Positions 1-10,146 of a stretch of DNA of 64,000 bases are shown piece by piece (positions within the stretch are counted from its first letter, which is position 1; each line of letters begins with the position of its first letter). This DNA is from Erythroxylum novogranatense (Eukaryota > Streptophyta > Magnoliopsida > Malpighiales > Erythroxylaceae), in contig CM057231.1 of assembly GCA_029891385.1 (NCBI GenBank), positions 17,766,300-17,830,299 of the forward strand, written 5' to 3'. A program made the translations under genes and the position numbers. Below the pieces are notes generated by a model, which was not told where the DNA came from, did no database searches, and was given only the letters and a program-made list of their open reading frames with translations.

Positions 1-1850
1 CATTTCACATTCACAAACAATTTACGCTTCAATGTCAAAACACTCAATCCCTCAGACCTTCGGTCTGAGATTTCAGACATAATCATTCACATATATCCAT
101 GACTATTCTCCACAAAATTTCAAATACAGAACATTTAACAATCAAAGATTGAGGAACCAACTAGGTTACTCACCTGTAACTTCTGAGCTACTGCCTGGAA
201 GTCCCAGCAATATCCGTGGAATGTCGTTCCAACGATGCCTCTATAACAGTCAAATAATTTCCCATTACTAAATGCACAATTAGAATAATTCAATAATGCA
301 AATGTCGTAAATAAAAGATGTACGATGCATATTCGTGACCTTCCCGGCGCTAATTCCCAAATTCCACTTTCATTTGTCTCGAAACCAACTTTTCATTCTA
401 TAAACACTATAACATTTAGACAATACCCTTAAATTCTCAAGAAAGACCTCAAAGCCAAAATTACTATTCATTTGGTCAAATTCACCCATTGTAGACTCCA
501 AAAGCAGTGAATGTAAGTCAGCAGTCTCAAAATTATGCTCCAATTATCATAAAACAATTATTAGGCCGAATTAGAAATCTATACTCAATTTCTTTCAAGA
601 TTTGAGATCTTAAAAACCTGAATTCAAACTTCTTACTTCACCTGAATTGTAGACCTCTTTCTCTAGTTTATAAAGAATCAAAAATCACTTCAATTGGAGG
701 TCTACATCATTAGTTATGACCCAAAAACTAAAATAAATTAGTTTAGAAAAATCAGCCTTGCCGCGGCGTCTAACTGCTCGTCGCGACGTGTAACCGCTTG
801 TCGTGACATCTCAACAAGCTCGTCGCGACGTCTAACCACGCTCGTCGCGACGAGGATTTAACCGCTCGTCGAGACGAGGCCCTCACACACGTCGCGACGA
901 GTAATTAACCACTCATCGCGACGAGGCGCTGGCACGTCGCGACGTGCGGGTGCCTGTTCGTCTTCTCCGACTAATTTTTCACCCCTTTTTCTCTCTAAAA
1001 TCAGTCATAACTCAACACAACTACCCCTATCTTTCTCATTAAACGTCATAAATGCATTTCAACTAACAATAACAACATAAAACCAATTTACTTACCAAAA
1101 CAAGCTTCCACTCTTAAAACTTCCGAAAATTTCTCTAAGCCTTTAACACCTACGGCAAGCTCTTAAACTCTCACAAATCATCATCCTCTCAAGGGTTTTA
1201 GCTTGGCTTTGCACAAGGAGAAGAAGCAAGCAAGAATTGGACAAACAAGAATCGAGTAGGACGAAGGAAACGAGAATCAATCGAAGGAGAAGGAGGACAT
1301 GCCCTAGGATAGAGGAGATAAGTTTATTGCCATGTTTTAAGACCTAAGGCATTTAAAGGTTAATCAAATATGCCTTCGTCAATACAAACATGCCACATGT
1401 CATTTCCTCAACAATCTTAAGCTCTTTCTCTTTTCAATGGTTTCACATTTTTATTCCTAAAATCGAGTGTCTAATTTTTCCATGACCATTTGACAATTAT
1501 TCAATACTATTAAGTCAATCAGTCCGTCACTTATAAAATTTTTTGGTCCGGACTTTTTCTCCCAAATTGTCAGAAAAATTTCTAAGAGTCACTAACAATT
1601 GATAACCACTCCTAAAGCAATCCGATTCAGATTTTCAAACACAATTTTCCCATAATTCACAAAACACATCATATTCATAAATAAATGTCGGGAATTGTCA
1701 TGAATGCATGTACATATAAGTGCATGTGCAAAATGTATCATTCCTATAAAATTAGAGGTCAAATGTATGTACATATCAATTATGCAATCTAAACTACTAG
1801 CCTGTCCCAATTGACCAATTTACCCTTCCCATCAGTGATGGGATGTTTCA
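1..1850 (-). mobile_element. Partial Ty3/gypsy (Tekay-type) LTR, G0
   Basis: The stretch shares long runs with the G1 LTR, including the 'accaactaggttactcacct' block near 150 and 11,210, and ends like it (ggatgtttca here, ggatgttaca in G1). Read on the minus strand it starts TGAAACATCCC. The right boundary at 1850 is sharp, because the copia A reading frame starts at 1851. The other end lies outside the window, so a solo LTR cannot be told from a full element. It contains a perfect 8-bp-stem hairpin at 51-69 and a palindrome cluster at 759-946. No gene is seen in it. Confidence 0.8.
759..946. repeat. CGTCGCGACG palindrome cluster in G0 LTR
   Basis: About nine units of the palindrome CGTCGCGACG or close variants lie 18-26 bp apart, for example at 779, 821, 843, 890 and 935. 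Flanks alternate between CTCG..CGAG and CACG..CGTG, so many units are longer self-complementary stems. The cluster is GC-rich within an AT-rich LTR. Similar clusters occur at 11,788-11,934 and 28,870-29,035. Confidence 0.85.
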
Positions 1851-3003
1851 TCTTTGCCAACTGATCTCGAATCTCCTGAAGGTCATCGTGAGAAACTTCA
1901 CTCCTTTGCATATTACTGGGTTTGGAACTGCTAGGGCAATCAGTTGCCCATTTTGAGCGTTGCCTCTTAGGTGCTTGCTCACTCTCCAATGTCAGACCTA
2001 GCTTCTCCACAGGATAGGAATAAACCCATCCTTTCTCCACTATTTTGACCAGTTTCATACTGCGGAGATTATATGGAGTGAATCTCCAACTCTGAGGATA
2101 GGGATAATGATCATAGGCCTTGAGATTGCATTTTTGGAGCTTGTCCATATGAGTGATCAGTGCTCCATAGGGCATGCCTTTATGCTTTGCAGTTTTGCCC
2201 TTGAGTTCACCCCTTAACAAGTTGGCTTTCTTTCTCATCATTTGTACGATCAAGCTTGGAAAATTTATTTGCCATCCTTCTTCCAAATGCCAAAGTATCT
2301 CCTTATCCAAGTTTGTGATATGATTGTTGCTTGCCTTCTTGGGATACACCACACGATTGATAGCATAATGGAGTAATCTATAGTTCAAAGGCAAATCAAT
2401 TGCCTTAAAAGGTGGCAAATGATCTGAACATAATCTTGCAAGCAAATCATCAACCTTGGCTTCAGTATAACCAAAATTTTCCTCAGCCTCCTCATCTGTC
2501 TCACCATCCTCATGCCTTAAGATATCCAAATCTAATAAAGAAGCATTAGGCCTAACTCCATTGGTAGGCATTTGAAATCCTCTAGACAGATAATCTTCAC
2601 AAATAAACATCTCTTTTCCCTGAATGTGAGATTTCAAGAGCATCACCGTATCTATATTGCTTCTAACTACCACGAGATTAGCTTAGAATTCCCTCACCAT
2701 ATCCTCATAGATGTCATCGGTATAACCCAAGAAATAACGTAACCCATAACTAGTGATTTCAGAAAATAAATCCTTGTATCCACTATGCTCTAATTCAGTC
2801 CAATCAAATCTCATAGAGGGTATCAATACCTCATGTTTGAGCACCGTATGATATAGGGTCTGAGCATCGCGGGATATAAACCTTGCGTCCACTTCTTCAT
2901 TTTTTCTTTCACTACCGCCTCTAGAGGAAGACCCACGGACCCTTGGACATCGTGGAGGAGTGGCAGCCTTCTTCCCTTTTCCACTAGTCTTCCGTGGAGC
3001 CAA
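1851..3003 (-). pseudogene. Post-pol 'envelope-like' ORF of copia A
   Basis: One reading frame starts at an ATG at 3001-3003 with a basic N-terminus (MAPRKTSGKGKK) and runs leftward until the gypsy LTR G0 cuts it at 1,850. A single TAA at 2683-2685 breaks it; the frame continues unchanged on both sides (...REF, stop, ANLVV...). The protein resembles the 'putative plant transposon protein' family found after pol in SIRE1-type Sireviruses and often called envelope-like. I see no clear signal peptide or membrane segment, so an envelope role is not supported here. Its position downstream of RNase H on the same strand fits that family. The last residues of the visible frame are gypsy LTR sequence, not native. 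Function unknown. Confidence 0.7.
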
Positions 3004-3639
3004 TGAAAGATTGGAGAAGGATTTAAGGAAGAAGAAGTGAAATTCGAATGTTAGGGTTTGAGGAGTGACAAAAGAGGATTTTGAGAGAAGGACGATGATT
3101 TGACGAATTAATCAATGGGTTTGGTGAAGGTGAGGATCGATTGACAGTGGGTATGGTGAATTTGAGAAAAACAGGGGAAAGTAGTTGACTAGCGTGAAAA
3201 ATTTGTGAGGAAGAGGACAAGATCTATTCGGAGAGATTGGGGAGAATGAGGTTTTTAAAAGGGTTCCAGAAGTCTTATAGTCGAATAGTATGAGAGTAGT
3301 CAAGTAATAAAATTAAAAGGATAAGTGGGGGTTATCTGAGGGAAAACTAGTCGACTGGTTGAGTATTGTTAGTCGACTGGTTTGGAAAAACTAGGAGAAT
3401 TAGTCGACTAGTCATAAATTGTTAGTCGACTATAATAATAAAAAGCTGAACCAACTTGAACAATTCCTCGACCTCAGTCGACTTAGACTCCAAGTAGTCG
3501 ACTGGAATGTTGCAAACCTCTAAATTAATCACTTTTTAGCCCAAGTCTAGAGCATGATGATGTATCCTTCAGATGGAGTTGCATTTTTACCTCATGTTTT
3601 GACCATTTCAATGTACTAACGTATGCAGCAAATTAAAAA
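3004..3639 (-). other. Non-coding spacer between pol and extra ORF of A
   Basis: No coding signal was recognised. The short reading frames here do not resemble known proteins. The notable content is a cluster of AGTCGACT palindromes at 3,350-3,502. The region lies 5' of the extra ORF on the minus strand, so it could hold its leader or promoter, but nothing in the sequence proves this. Confidence 0.6.
3350..3502. repeat. AGTCGACT palindrome cluster, A spacer
   Basis: Six exact GTCGAC hexamers start at 3350, 3372, 3403, 3425, 3477 and 3497, mostly within the longer palindrome AGTCGACT. An 8-bp palindrome is expected about once per 65 kb by chance. The same core is clustered in the A LTR (8,991-9,203) and the C leader (18,968-19,134). 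Confidence 0.9.
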
Positions 3640-5331
3640 TCAACCAAGCGAATTTAAATCACACATACCAAGTTTCAATTTGATGTTCACAAACACATCT
3701 TCCTTAAGGGGTTTAGTAAATATATCAGCTAATTGGTCACTAGAAGATACATGCTTCAAAAAAATGTCACCTTTCAAGCAATGATCACGTATAAAATGAT
3801 GTCTAATTTCTGTATGCTTTGTTCTACTATGCAAAATTGGATTTTTACTCAAACAAATTGCACTAGTATTATCACAATAAATAGGAATATTTTTAACCAT
3901 AACACCATAATCAAGCAATTGATGTTTAATCCAAAGAACTTGAGCACATGCACTTCTAGCTGCTACACATTTAGATTCAGTAGTGGAAATAGCTACACTA
4001 ACTTGCTTTTTACTTGCCCAAGAGATCAAAGATGATCCTAAGAAATGACACAAACCACTAGTGCTTTTTCTATCTATCCTACAGCCACCATGATCAGCAT
4101 CACTATAAGCATATAAATCAAATGATTCACAATTGGGGTACCATAAACCATGATTAACAGTTCTACTCAAATATCTGAAAATTCTTTTGCAAGCACTTAA
4201 ATGAGAGATTTTAGGATAGGATTGAAATCTAGCACAAAGACACGTAACAAACATAATATCAGGTCTAGAAATAGTCAAATATAAGAGAGATCCGATCATA
4301 CCTCTATAAAGCTTTTGATCAACATCTTCTTCATGTTCATATTTCTCCAAGACCACATTAGTTGCCATTGGTGTAGCTGCCACTTTGCATCCTTCCATTT
4401 TGAACTTCTTTAGAAGCTCCTTAGTATAATTTGATTGGTGAATGAAGATGTCATTTTTGTGTTGCTTGATTTGCAATCCAAGAAAGAACCTGAGTTCTCC
4501 CATCATGCTTATTTCAAATTCACTTTGCATTAAATCACTAAATTCTTTGCACAAAAATTCATTAGTAGCACCAAACATAATATCATCAACATATATTTGA
4601 CAAATTAGCATATCTTGATCAACATTTTTGATAAAAAAATTTATTATCAATCTTACCAAGAACATACCCATGTAGAGTTAGAAACTTACTTAACCTTTCA
4701 TACCAAGCTCTAGGTTCTTGCTTTAACCCATAGAGTGCCTTCTTGAGTTTGTAGACATAATCTGGATGTTCATGATCTTCAAATCCCGATGGTTGTTTGA
4801 CATAGACTTCCTCTTGAATATATCCATTAAGAAACGCACTCTTGACATCCATTTGATTTAATTTGATTCTTTTATGCGACGCAAAAGCACATAACAATCT
4901 AATTGCCTCTAATCGAGCCACAGGAGCATATGTCTCATTATAATCAAGGCCTTCTTCTTGATAAAATCCTTAAGCTATTAACCTTGATTTATTCTTGATT
5001 GCTTCACCATTCTCATCATACTTTATCCTATTTACCCACTTGACTCCAATGATAGTTTTGTCTTTTGGTGGAGCTACCAAATCCCATACATCATTCCGCT
5101 TGAATTGATTAAGCTCTTCTTGCATAACTAATAGCCAATTTTCATCTTCAAGAGCTTCTTTTATGTTTTTGGGTTCGACTAATGAGATAAGGGCTTAATT
5201 GCTCATTTGGTCATAGACATTTCTCCTAGTCCTCAAACCATCATCCAAACTACTAATGACTTGCTCCATAGGATGGTTCTTCGCTTTCGCCCATGCTTTA
5301 ATGTTGGGAACATGATCTTCAACATCTAACT
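3640..5331 (-). pseudogene. Copia A reverse transcriptase-RNase H
   Basis: Copies the element RNA into DNA and degrades the RNA strand, acting in virus-like particles. The RT fingers/palm part is readable at 4,619-4,921 (MDVKSAFLNG, KKALYGLKQ). After a frame change the catalytic YVDD lies at about 4,582-4,593, followed by RNase H with a KSTSGLCHFLG block, ending at 3,640. The upstream part (4,922-5,331) is recognisable only with breaks; a TAA lies just before the GFYQEEG motif and another stop further upstream. The segment directly follows integrase, as expected for copia. As it stands it cannot encode an active enzyme in one piece; I count one frame change and at least two nonsense codons. 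Confidence 0.88.
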
Positions 5332-6720
5332 TCATTCTTCAGTCTTGGATTCGATTTCTTCAACTCCATTTCCTAAATTCCCTGCATCATCATCAAAACA
5401 AACCTTTCTCGTGGGTGAAATCATATCATCAAATTTAACATGAATGATTTCTTCAACACACTTAGTTCTATTATTATAGACTCTAAATGCCTTACTAGTT
5501 AGAGAATAACCAATAAACACACCAATATCAGATTTTGAATCAAATTTTCCTAAATTTTTCTTCCCATTATTATGAATAAAAACTTTGCAACCGAAAGGAT
5601 GAAAATACGAAATGTTGGGTTTCTTACCTTTCCATAGCTCATATGGGGTTTTGTTTCTATCTCGTCTAAGATGCACTCTATTGATGACATAGCAAGCGGT
5701 ATTAATTGCTTCCGTCCAAAAAGACTTTGGAAGATTGTACTCATTCAACATTGTTCGACTCATTTCTTCAAGTGAGCGATTCTTCCTTTCTACTACACCG
5801 TTTTGCTGTGGTGTTCTTGGTGTTGAGAAATTATGCTCTATTCCATATTTGTCGCAGAGCCTTTTAAATGGTTCACACTCAAATTCACCTCCATGATCAG
5901 TTCTAATAGCAACAATTGTTAAATCCTTTTCATTTTGAACCAATCTACACCACTTAGTGAACTCGTTAAAAGCATCACTTTTATTTGCAAGAAATCTCAC
6001 CCAAGTGAATCTTGAAAAATCATCCACAATAACAAGAACATATAATTTTCCACTTAGACTAGCATGCCTAGATGGTCCAATCAAATCCATATGAACAAGT
6101 TCAAGAATGCGAGATGTGCAAATTTCTTTCTTTGGTTTGAATGATTCCCTAACATGTTTGCCTTTCAAGCAAGATTCACACAAATGATCTTTAACAAATT
6201 TTATGTTAGGCAAACCTCTTACAATGTCATTTTTAGAAAGCTTAAAAATTGAAGGCAATGGAGCATGTCCTAATTTTCTATGCCATAGAAATGCATTTTC
6301 TTCTAATGTCACCAAACATTTTTCATTAAAGGAGCTATCATCATAGAAATCAACAATATATGTATTACCATGTCTCAAACCAATGAATGCAACCTTTTCA
6401 TCCTTTTTAACCATGCAATGAGATGATTCAAATGTCACATTAAAGTTCATATCACACAATTGAGAAACATTAAGCAAATTATGTTTCAAGCCATCAAAAA
6501 GCAAGACATTGTCAATGGTAGGTAAAGGTTCCTTACCCACTTTGCCAATACCAATGACTTTACCTTTGTTGTTGTCTCCAAATGTGACATATCCATGGTT
6601 CTTTAGTTTGATTTCCGCGAATAGGCTCTTGTTTCCGCTCATATGCCTTGAACACCCACTATCTATGTACCATGTGCTTGATGAATTTTCATTCCCTGCT
6701 TGTACCTGCAACATCAACAT
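5332..6720 (-). CDS. Copia A protease-integrase segment
   Basis: An open segment of 462 residues. The aspartic protease site WYIDSG lies at residues 17-22. The integrase zinc-binding module has H147, H152, C181 and C184. The catalytic core has D212 (MDLIGPS), D275 (RTDHGGEF) and E311 (QNGVVERKN), with 35 residues between the second Asp and the Glu, so all three catalytic residues are present. A GKKPNISYFHPFG block typical of copia integrase follows. It overlaps the end of the Gag C-terminal segment (6,689-7,321) in another frame, and its stop at 5,332 separates it from RT. It is the best preserved enzyme segment in the window, although the element as a whole is broken. Confidence 0.9.
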   Translation of the reverse strand: MLMLQVQAGNENSSSTWYIDSGCSRHMSGNKSLFAEIKLKNHGYVTFGDNNKGKVIGIGKVGKEPLPTIDNVLLFDGLKHNLLNVSQLCDMNFNVTFESSHCMVKKDEKVAFIGLRHGNTYIVDFYDDSSFNEKCLVTLEENAFLWHRKLGHAPLPSIFKLSKNDIVRGLPNIKFVKDHLCESCLKGKHVRESFKPKKEICTSRILELVHMDLIGPSRHASLSGKLYVLVIVDDFSRFTWVRFLANKSDAFNEFTKWCRLVQNEKDLTIVAIRTDHGGEFECEPFKRLCDKYGIEHNFSTPRTPQQNGVVERKNRSLEEMSRTMLNEYNLPKSFWTEAINTACYVINRVHLRRDRNKTPYELWKGKKPNISYFHPFGCKVFIHNNGKKNLGKFDSKSDIGVFIGYSLTSKAFRVYNNRTKCVEEIIHVKFDDMISPTRKVCFDDDAGNLGNGVEEIESKTEE

Positions 6721-7600
6721 TCTTTCTCCTTATAGGTACCCAAGCTATTTTGGGGCCATTTTCGTTTGTCATATAAACCACATTAGGAGGTGTGGTACCT
6801 TTTTCAATCCAGATTTTCTTAACACTGATACATCTCCTAATACTTTTGCATGCAATTTCTATATGACCATCTTTCGAGCATCTAGCACATTGAGCAACTT
6901 TTCCATCCTTAGTGAATTTAGAAATCAAGGAACAATCTCTATGAAAGGGATCATATCCTAATCCGTGTTTAGAAATTGAATATCTTTGTAAAGAAAGCAT
7001 CTTTTCAAACTTTTCATTTCTATTAGCAAATTTTCCAACCACATAGGAAAATTCCTTTCTAAGTCTATCAAGCTCACAAATAAGATTTTCCTTTTCAGAA
7101 AGGCATGCAAAATGATCTTCCTTAGGACAATCTAAATCGTCAATAGTCTCATGTAAAGCACTATTTTCAGCAACTAACTCCCTTATTTTCTTTCTCAATT
7201 TCTTGTTGATCTCAATAGCTTCTTCAAAATCGATTTTTAAAGCATTAATGGAATCTCTAAGATCTTGGTCAATGAAAGTTACATTATTTTCATCATCACT
7301 TGTTGATGAGCTATTTTCCATAAGCGCTAAGTTGTTTTCATCATTGCTTTGGTATGCATCTTCATCATCACTCCAAGTGGCTACTAGACTAGTTTTCTTT
7401 TTCCCTTTGTCATATTTGTCATTTTTCTAAAAATTTGAAGTGGAAGATGAGCTTTTGCATTCTCTAGCATGATGTTCCCTTTTTCCACATTTCCAACATT
7501 CTTCATTGCTCTTCTTTTCGTCATAGCCCTTAGATCTTTTTTCCATTGTGTACTTCTTCCTTTCTCCATTTCTTCCACCACTTAATTCTTTCCTCCTATT
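6689..7600 (-). pseudogene. Copia A Gag C-terminal half, two zinc knuckles
   Basis: Nucleocapsid-like part of Gag. A first CCHC knuckle (CWKCGKREHHAREC) is encoded at about 7,459-7,503. The 210-residue frame 6,689-7,321 holds an acidic serine-rich start, a probable coiled coil (residues 25-105, many E/K/L repeats) and a second knuckle, CARCSKDGHIEIAC (C145, C148, H153, C158). Two knuckles flanking a coiled coil are usual in Sirevirus Gag. The frame between 7,322 and 7,600 is interrupted. The start at 7,321 is only the first Met of the open stretch; the native protein was continuous with the Gag N-terminal half to the right. Confidence 0.8.
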
Positions 7601-8395
7601 TTAAAGTAGTCCTTTGAACTTTCTCAAATTTCTGGCATACATTGCTATTTCTTCGTCTTCTTCTTCTTCATCTATTTCTTCGTCACTTTTATCAAGAGAA
7701 TAAGCATTAGCTTTTGCAGCAATTGACTTTTGTAACTTACCTTTTCCTCCTCTTGATTTGAGAATGATCTCATAGTTGATGAGAGATCCCACCAAGGCAT
7801 TGAATTCCAAATGATTGAGATCCTTAGATTCCATAATAGCGGTGACTTGAGAGTCCCATTCTTTTGATAGTGATCGTAGAATCTTTTTCAACTTTTCATT
7901 ATCCGTCATATGCTTTCTGAGGTTTCCTAATCCATTTATGATTTCTGCAAAACGATCAAGCATAGTGGAAATAGTCTCACCTTCCTTTATGACAAACATT
8001 TCATAGTCATGGAGCAGTATGTTGATCTTTGTCTCTCGAACTTGGTTGGTTCCTTCATGAGTGATACGAAGTCTTTCCCACATTTCTTTAGCACTCGTAA
8101 ATGAGTTCACTCAATTTCTTTCCTCAACCATGAGAGCAGAATAAATCAGTTTCATTGCTTTTGTGTTTATGTATGCTTGCTTCCAATCATTGTCGTCATA
8201 TTCCAGCTCCGTTTTCATCTCACCATTTTCTTTCAATGGAGGTTGTAGACCGAAAATGATAATCTTCTAGTATTCCACTCCTTCGCTTATAATATGATAC
8301 TTCATAGGATTTTTCCAAGAAGAGTAGTTAGTACCATTAAATAACGGAGGGTGATTATTGGTGTTACCTTCTTCCGCTAGATTGTTGTGTGCCAT
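7601..8395 (-). pseudogene. Copia A Gag N-terminal half (UBN2 type)
   Basis: Capsid-like part of Gag. The likely native start is the ATG at 8,393-8,395 (MAHNNLAEEG), just inside the primer site. The open frame 7,601-8,110 carries the UBN2/Retrotran_gag signature (SAKEMWERL, FAEIINGLGN, ILRSLSKEWD) and an acidic E-rich tail. Two in-frame stops break the N-terminus: a TAG near 8,267 where Trp is usual and a TGA just upstream of 8,110. Both could be single C-to-T or G-to-A changes. Start and frame agree with the position next to the LTR. Confidence 0.82.
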
Positions 8396-8407
8396 CCCGA
8401 GATACTT

Positions 8408-8421
8408 CTGCTCTGATACCA
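8408..8421 (-). other. Primer-binding site of copia A
   Basis: The minus strand reads TGGTATCAGAGCAG, complementary to the 3' end of plant initiator Met-tRNA, two bases inside the LTR end. It fixes the element's orientation and the LTR inner border. Confidence 0.92.
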
Positions 8422-8859
8422 ATTGTATACGATCTAGAAGGGGGGTTGAATAGATCTTTAAAGCTTTTTGTAAAATTCTACAATAAAATCATAAGTTAAT
8501 TCACACAAAAATAATTTAAATAAATTTAAATGTAAAGAGTAAGGAAGAAGAGCAAACACTGTTTTTATAGAGGTTCGGTGCAAACACTGTTTTTACTATA
8601 CACTTTTTAGTTTAGTGTGAACTTTTACAATGCCAATTGACTTCCGGCTCAAGTTACCTTTACAAACGATTTGATTTCCGGCACAAATCCTACCTCTCTA
8701 GTGATCTTTCACTGATCACTCAACTAGCACAAGAGAAATGAGATAAAGAAGATAGAACAATGCTCAATACAAATAAGAGAAATAATGAGCAACTTTGGAG
8801 CAATAGAGGAGTCTTTTTGCTTGTTAAACTTCGGTGTGTCTCTCCATTGATCATCCACT

Positions 8860-8866
8860 CTTTATA
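8860..8866 (-). promoter_or_regulatory. TATA box of the copia A LTR
   Basis: The minus strand reads TATAAAG about 440 bp before the LTR end. Together with the palindrome cluster 130-340 bp upstream it is the probable promoter of A. Inferred from position and consensus only. Confidence 0.6.
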
Positions 8867-8990
8867 CTGATAAGAAAATAGACGTTGGTGAGCCTTTCTA
8901 GCCGTTGCATGATTTCTTATGGCCGTTCCTTAACTTTCTCCTTTCCATTTGTGAATGATTCGTATAAATCTTGTCTAGCTCTACCTGTTA

Positions 8991-9203
8991 GTCGACTAGT
9001 CGAGTTGTTATAGTCTACTAGTGTTAACATATTTCACTGTAGGCTTTAACTTTGCTCCTCGATAAGTCGACTAGTGACATGATAGTCGACTAGTGTTCCT
9101 ATTTAGTTGATTTGTAGTCGACTTGCAACATATCAGTCGACTTGTTTTAACTCCCATCTGATGATCCTTAATTCTTAGTCGACTTATGATATACTTAGTC
9201 GAC
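8991..9203. repeat. AGTCGACT palindrome cluster in A LTR U3
   Basis: Seven exact GTCGAC hexamers start at 8991, 9066, 9085, 9117, 9136, 9178 and 9198, nearly all as AGTCGACT followed by AGT or TGT. Some spacings are 19-20 bp. They lie upstream of the TATA box of the LTR, where enhancer elements are expected. Confidence 0.9.
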
Positions 9204-9420
9204 TTGTTGCTAATTCCAATGGATACATTTAATAAAATCTTCCCACAATCTTCATTTTTAATATCTAAATCATGTTGAAGATTGTTTCCTTCTTGATTCC
9301 TCAATGATTTATAATGTCTTTTAGATTCCTTTCAATCCAAAACACCTGAAATAAATTTCTTAACCAATTCTATTCATTTTATTATTATCAAAACATAAGT
9401 AGGATTTAACTTGTCAACCA

Positions 9421-10146
9421 CCCATGGTCTAACACAAAATTGAACTTGAAGAAGTTCAAGATGCTCGAACAGACGCAGATCAACTACCTGAACCTGAGAC
9501 TGTGACTCATACAGATGAAGTAACAGTTCAACCTTTTTCAACATAGGAAGTTGGTAGGTCACGTAGAATACGCTCTGTTCTCGAGAGATATGATTTTTTG
9601 TGATTGAATAGAATGACGTATTACTCATAGAAGATAATGAGCCTGCTACCTATGAAGAGGTTATGAAGAGTTCAGAGTCTGAGAAATGGCTTCACGCCAT
9701 GAAAGCAGAAATGGATTCCATGTATGAAAACCAAGTATGGACTTTGGTTGAGGCACCCGAAGGAATAAAACCCATAGGAAGTAAATGGGTTTTCAAAAAG
9801 AAAACCGACAAGGATGGTAATGTGATTACCTATAAAGCAAGGCTTATAGCCAAAGGTTTTCGTCAAACACAAGGAATTGACTACGACAAGACTTTCAGCC
9901 CAGTAGCAATGCTTAAATCCCTTAGGATACTCCTAGCTATTGCTGCTCATTATGATTATGAGATATGGAAAATGGATGTGATAACAACTTTCCTAAATGG
10001 GAATCTAGTCGAGGATGTGTATATGACACAACCAGAGGGCTTCATCTCCTATGATGGTGAAAAGGTATGCAAGCTTCAAAAATCCATCTATAGATTGAAA
10101 TAAGCATCCAGGAGTTGGAATATCCGCTTTGATAAGATAATTAAAG
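9421..10146 (+). pseudogene. Copia B fragment with RT N-terminal part
   Basis: The oldest element at this site. The open frame 9,663-10,103 encodes the start of a copia RT: NQVWTLVEAPEG, KWVFKKKTDKDG, YKARLIAKGFRQTQGIDYD, TFSPVAMLKSLR and MDVITTFLNG. It ends in TAA where the family has Gln (LKQAS). Upstream (9,421-9,660) lies the degraded integrase-RT linker. It is homologous, base by base over long stretches, to copia C at about 22,040-22,740, so B and C belong to the same or sister families. Copia A abuts it on the left and G1 cuts it on the right. It resumes in frame at 28,564 beyond G1. Confidence 0.85.

Larger units (their letters stand above)
1851..9420 (-). mobile_element. Copia A, Sirevirus-like, left end lost
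   Basis: A minus-strand Ty1/copia element. From right to left it has the 5' LTR (8,424-9,420), primer site (8,408-8,421), gag, protease-integrase, RT-RNase H, a 300-600-bp non-coding stretch and an extra ORF cut by G0 at 1,850. The order gag-PR-IN-RT-RH is diagnostic of copia. Two Gag zinc knuckles and an ORF after pol point to the Sirevirus group. The 3' LTR would lie left of the window. On the right A abuts copia B at 9,421, so it probably inserted into B; the TSD cannot be tested because the left flank is missing. Confidence 0.85.
8424..9420 (-). mobile_element. 5' LTR of copia A (997 bp)
   Basis: Bounded by the primer site on the left and by copia B sequence on the right, with TG..CA ends on the plus strand. 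On the minus strand it starts TGGTTGACAAG, and its end includes CCCCCCTTCTAGATCG, a typical Sirevirus LTR end. A TATA box (TATAAAG on the minus strand) lies at about 8,860-8,866, giving a likely RNA start near 8,830. U3 carries seven AGTCGACT-type palindromes. No partner LTR is in the window. Confidence 0.82.

Noticed and set aside
6509..6961. A 150-residue plus-strand frame
   Set aside because: Antisense shadow of the copia A protease and Gag end.
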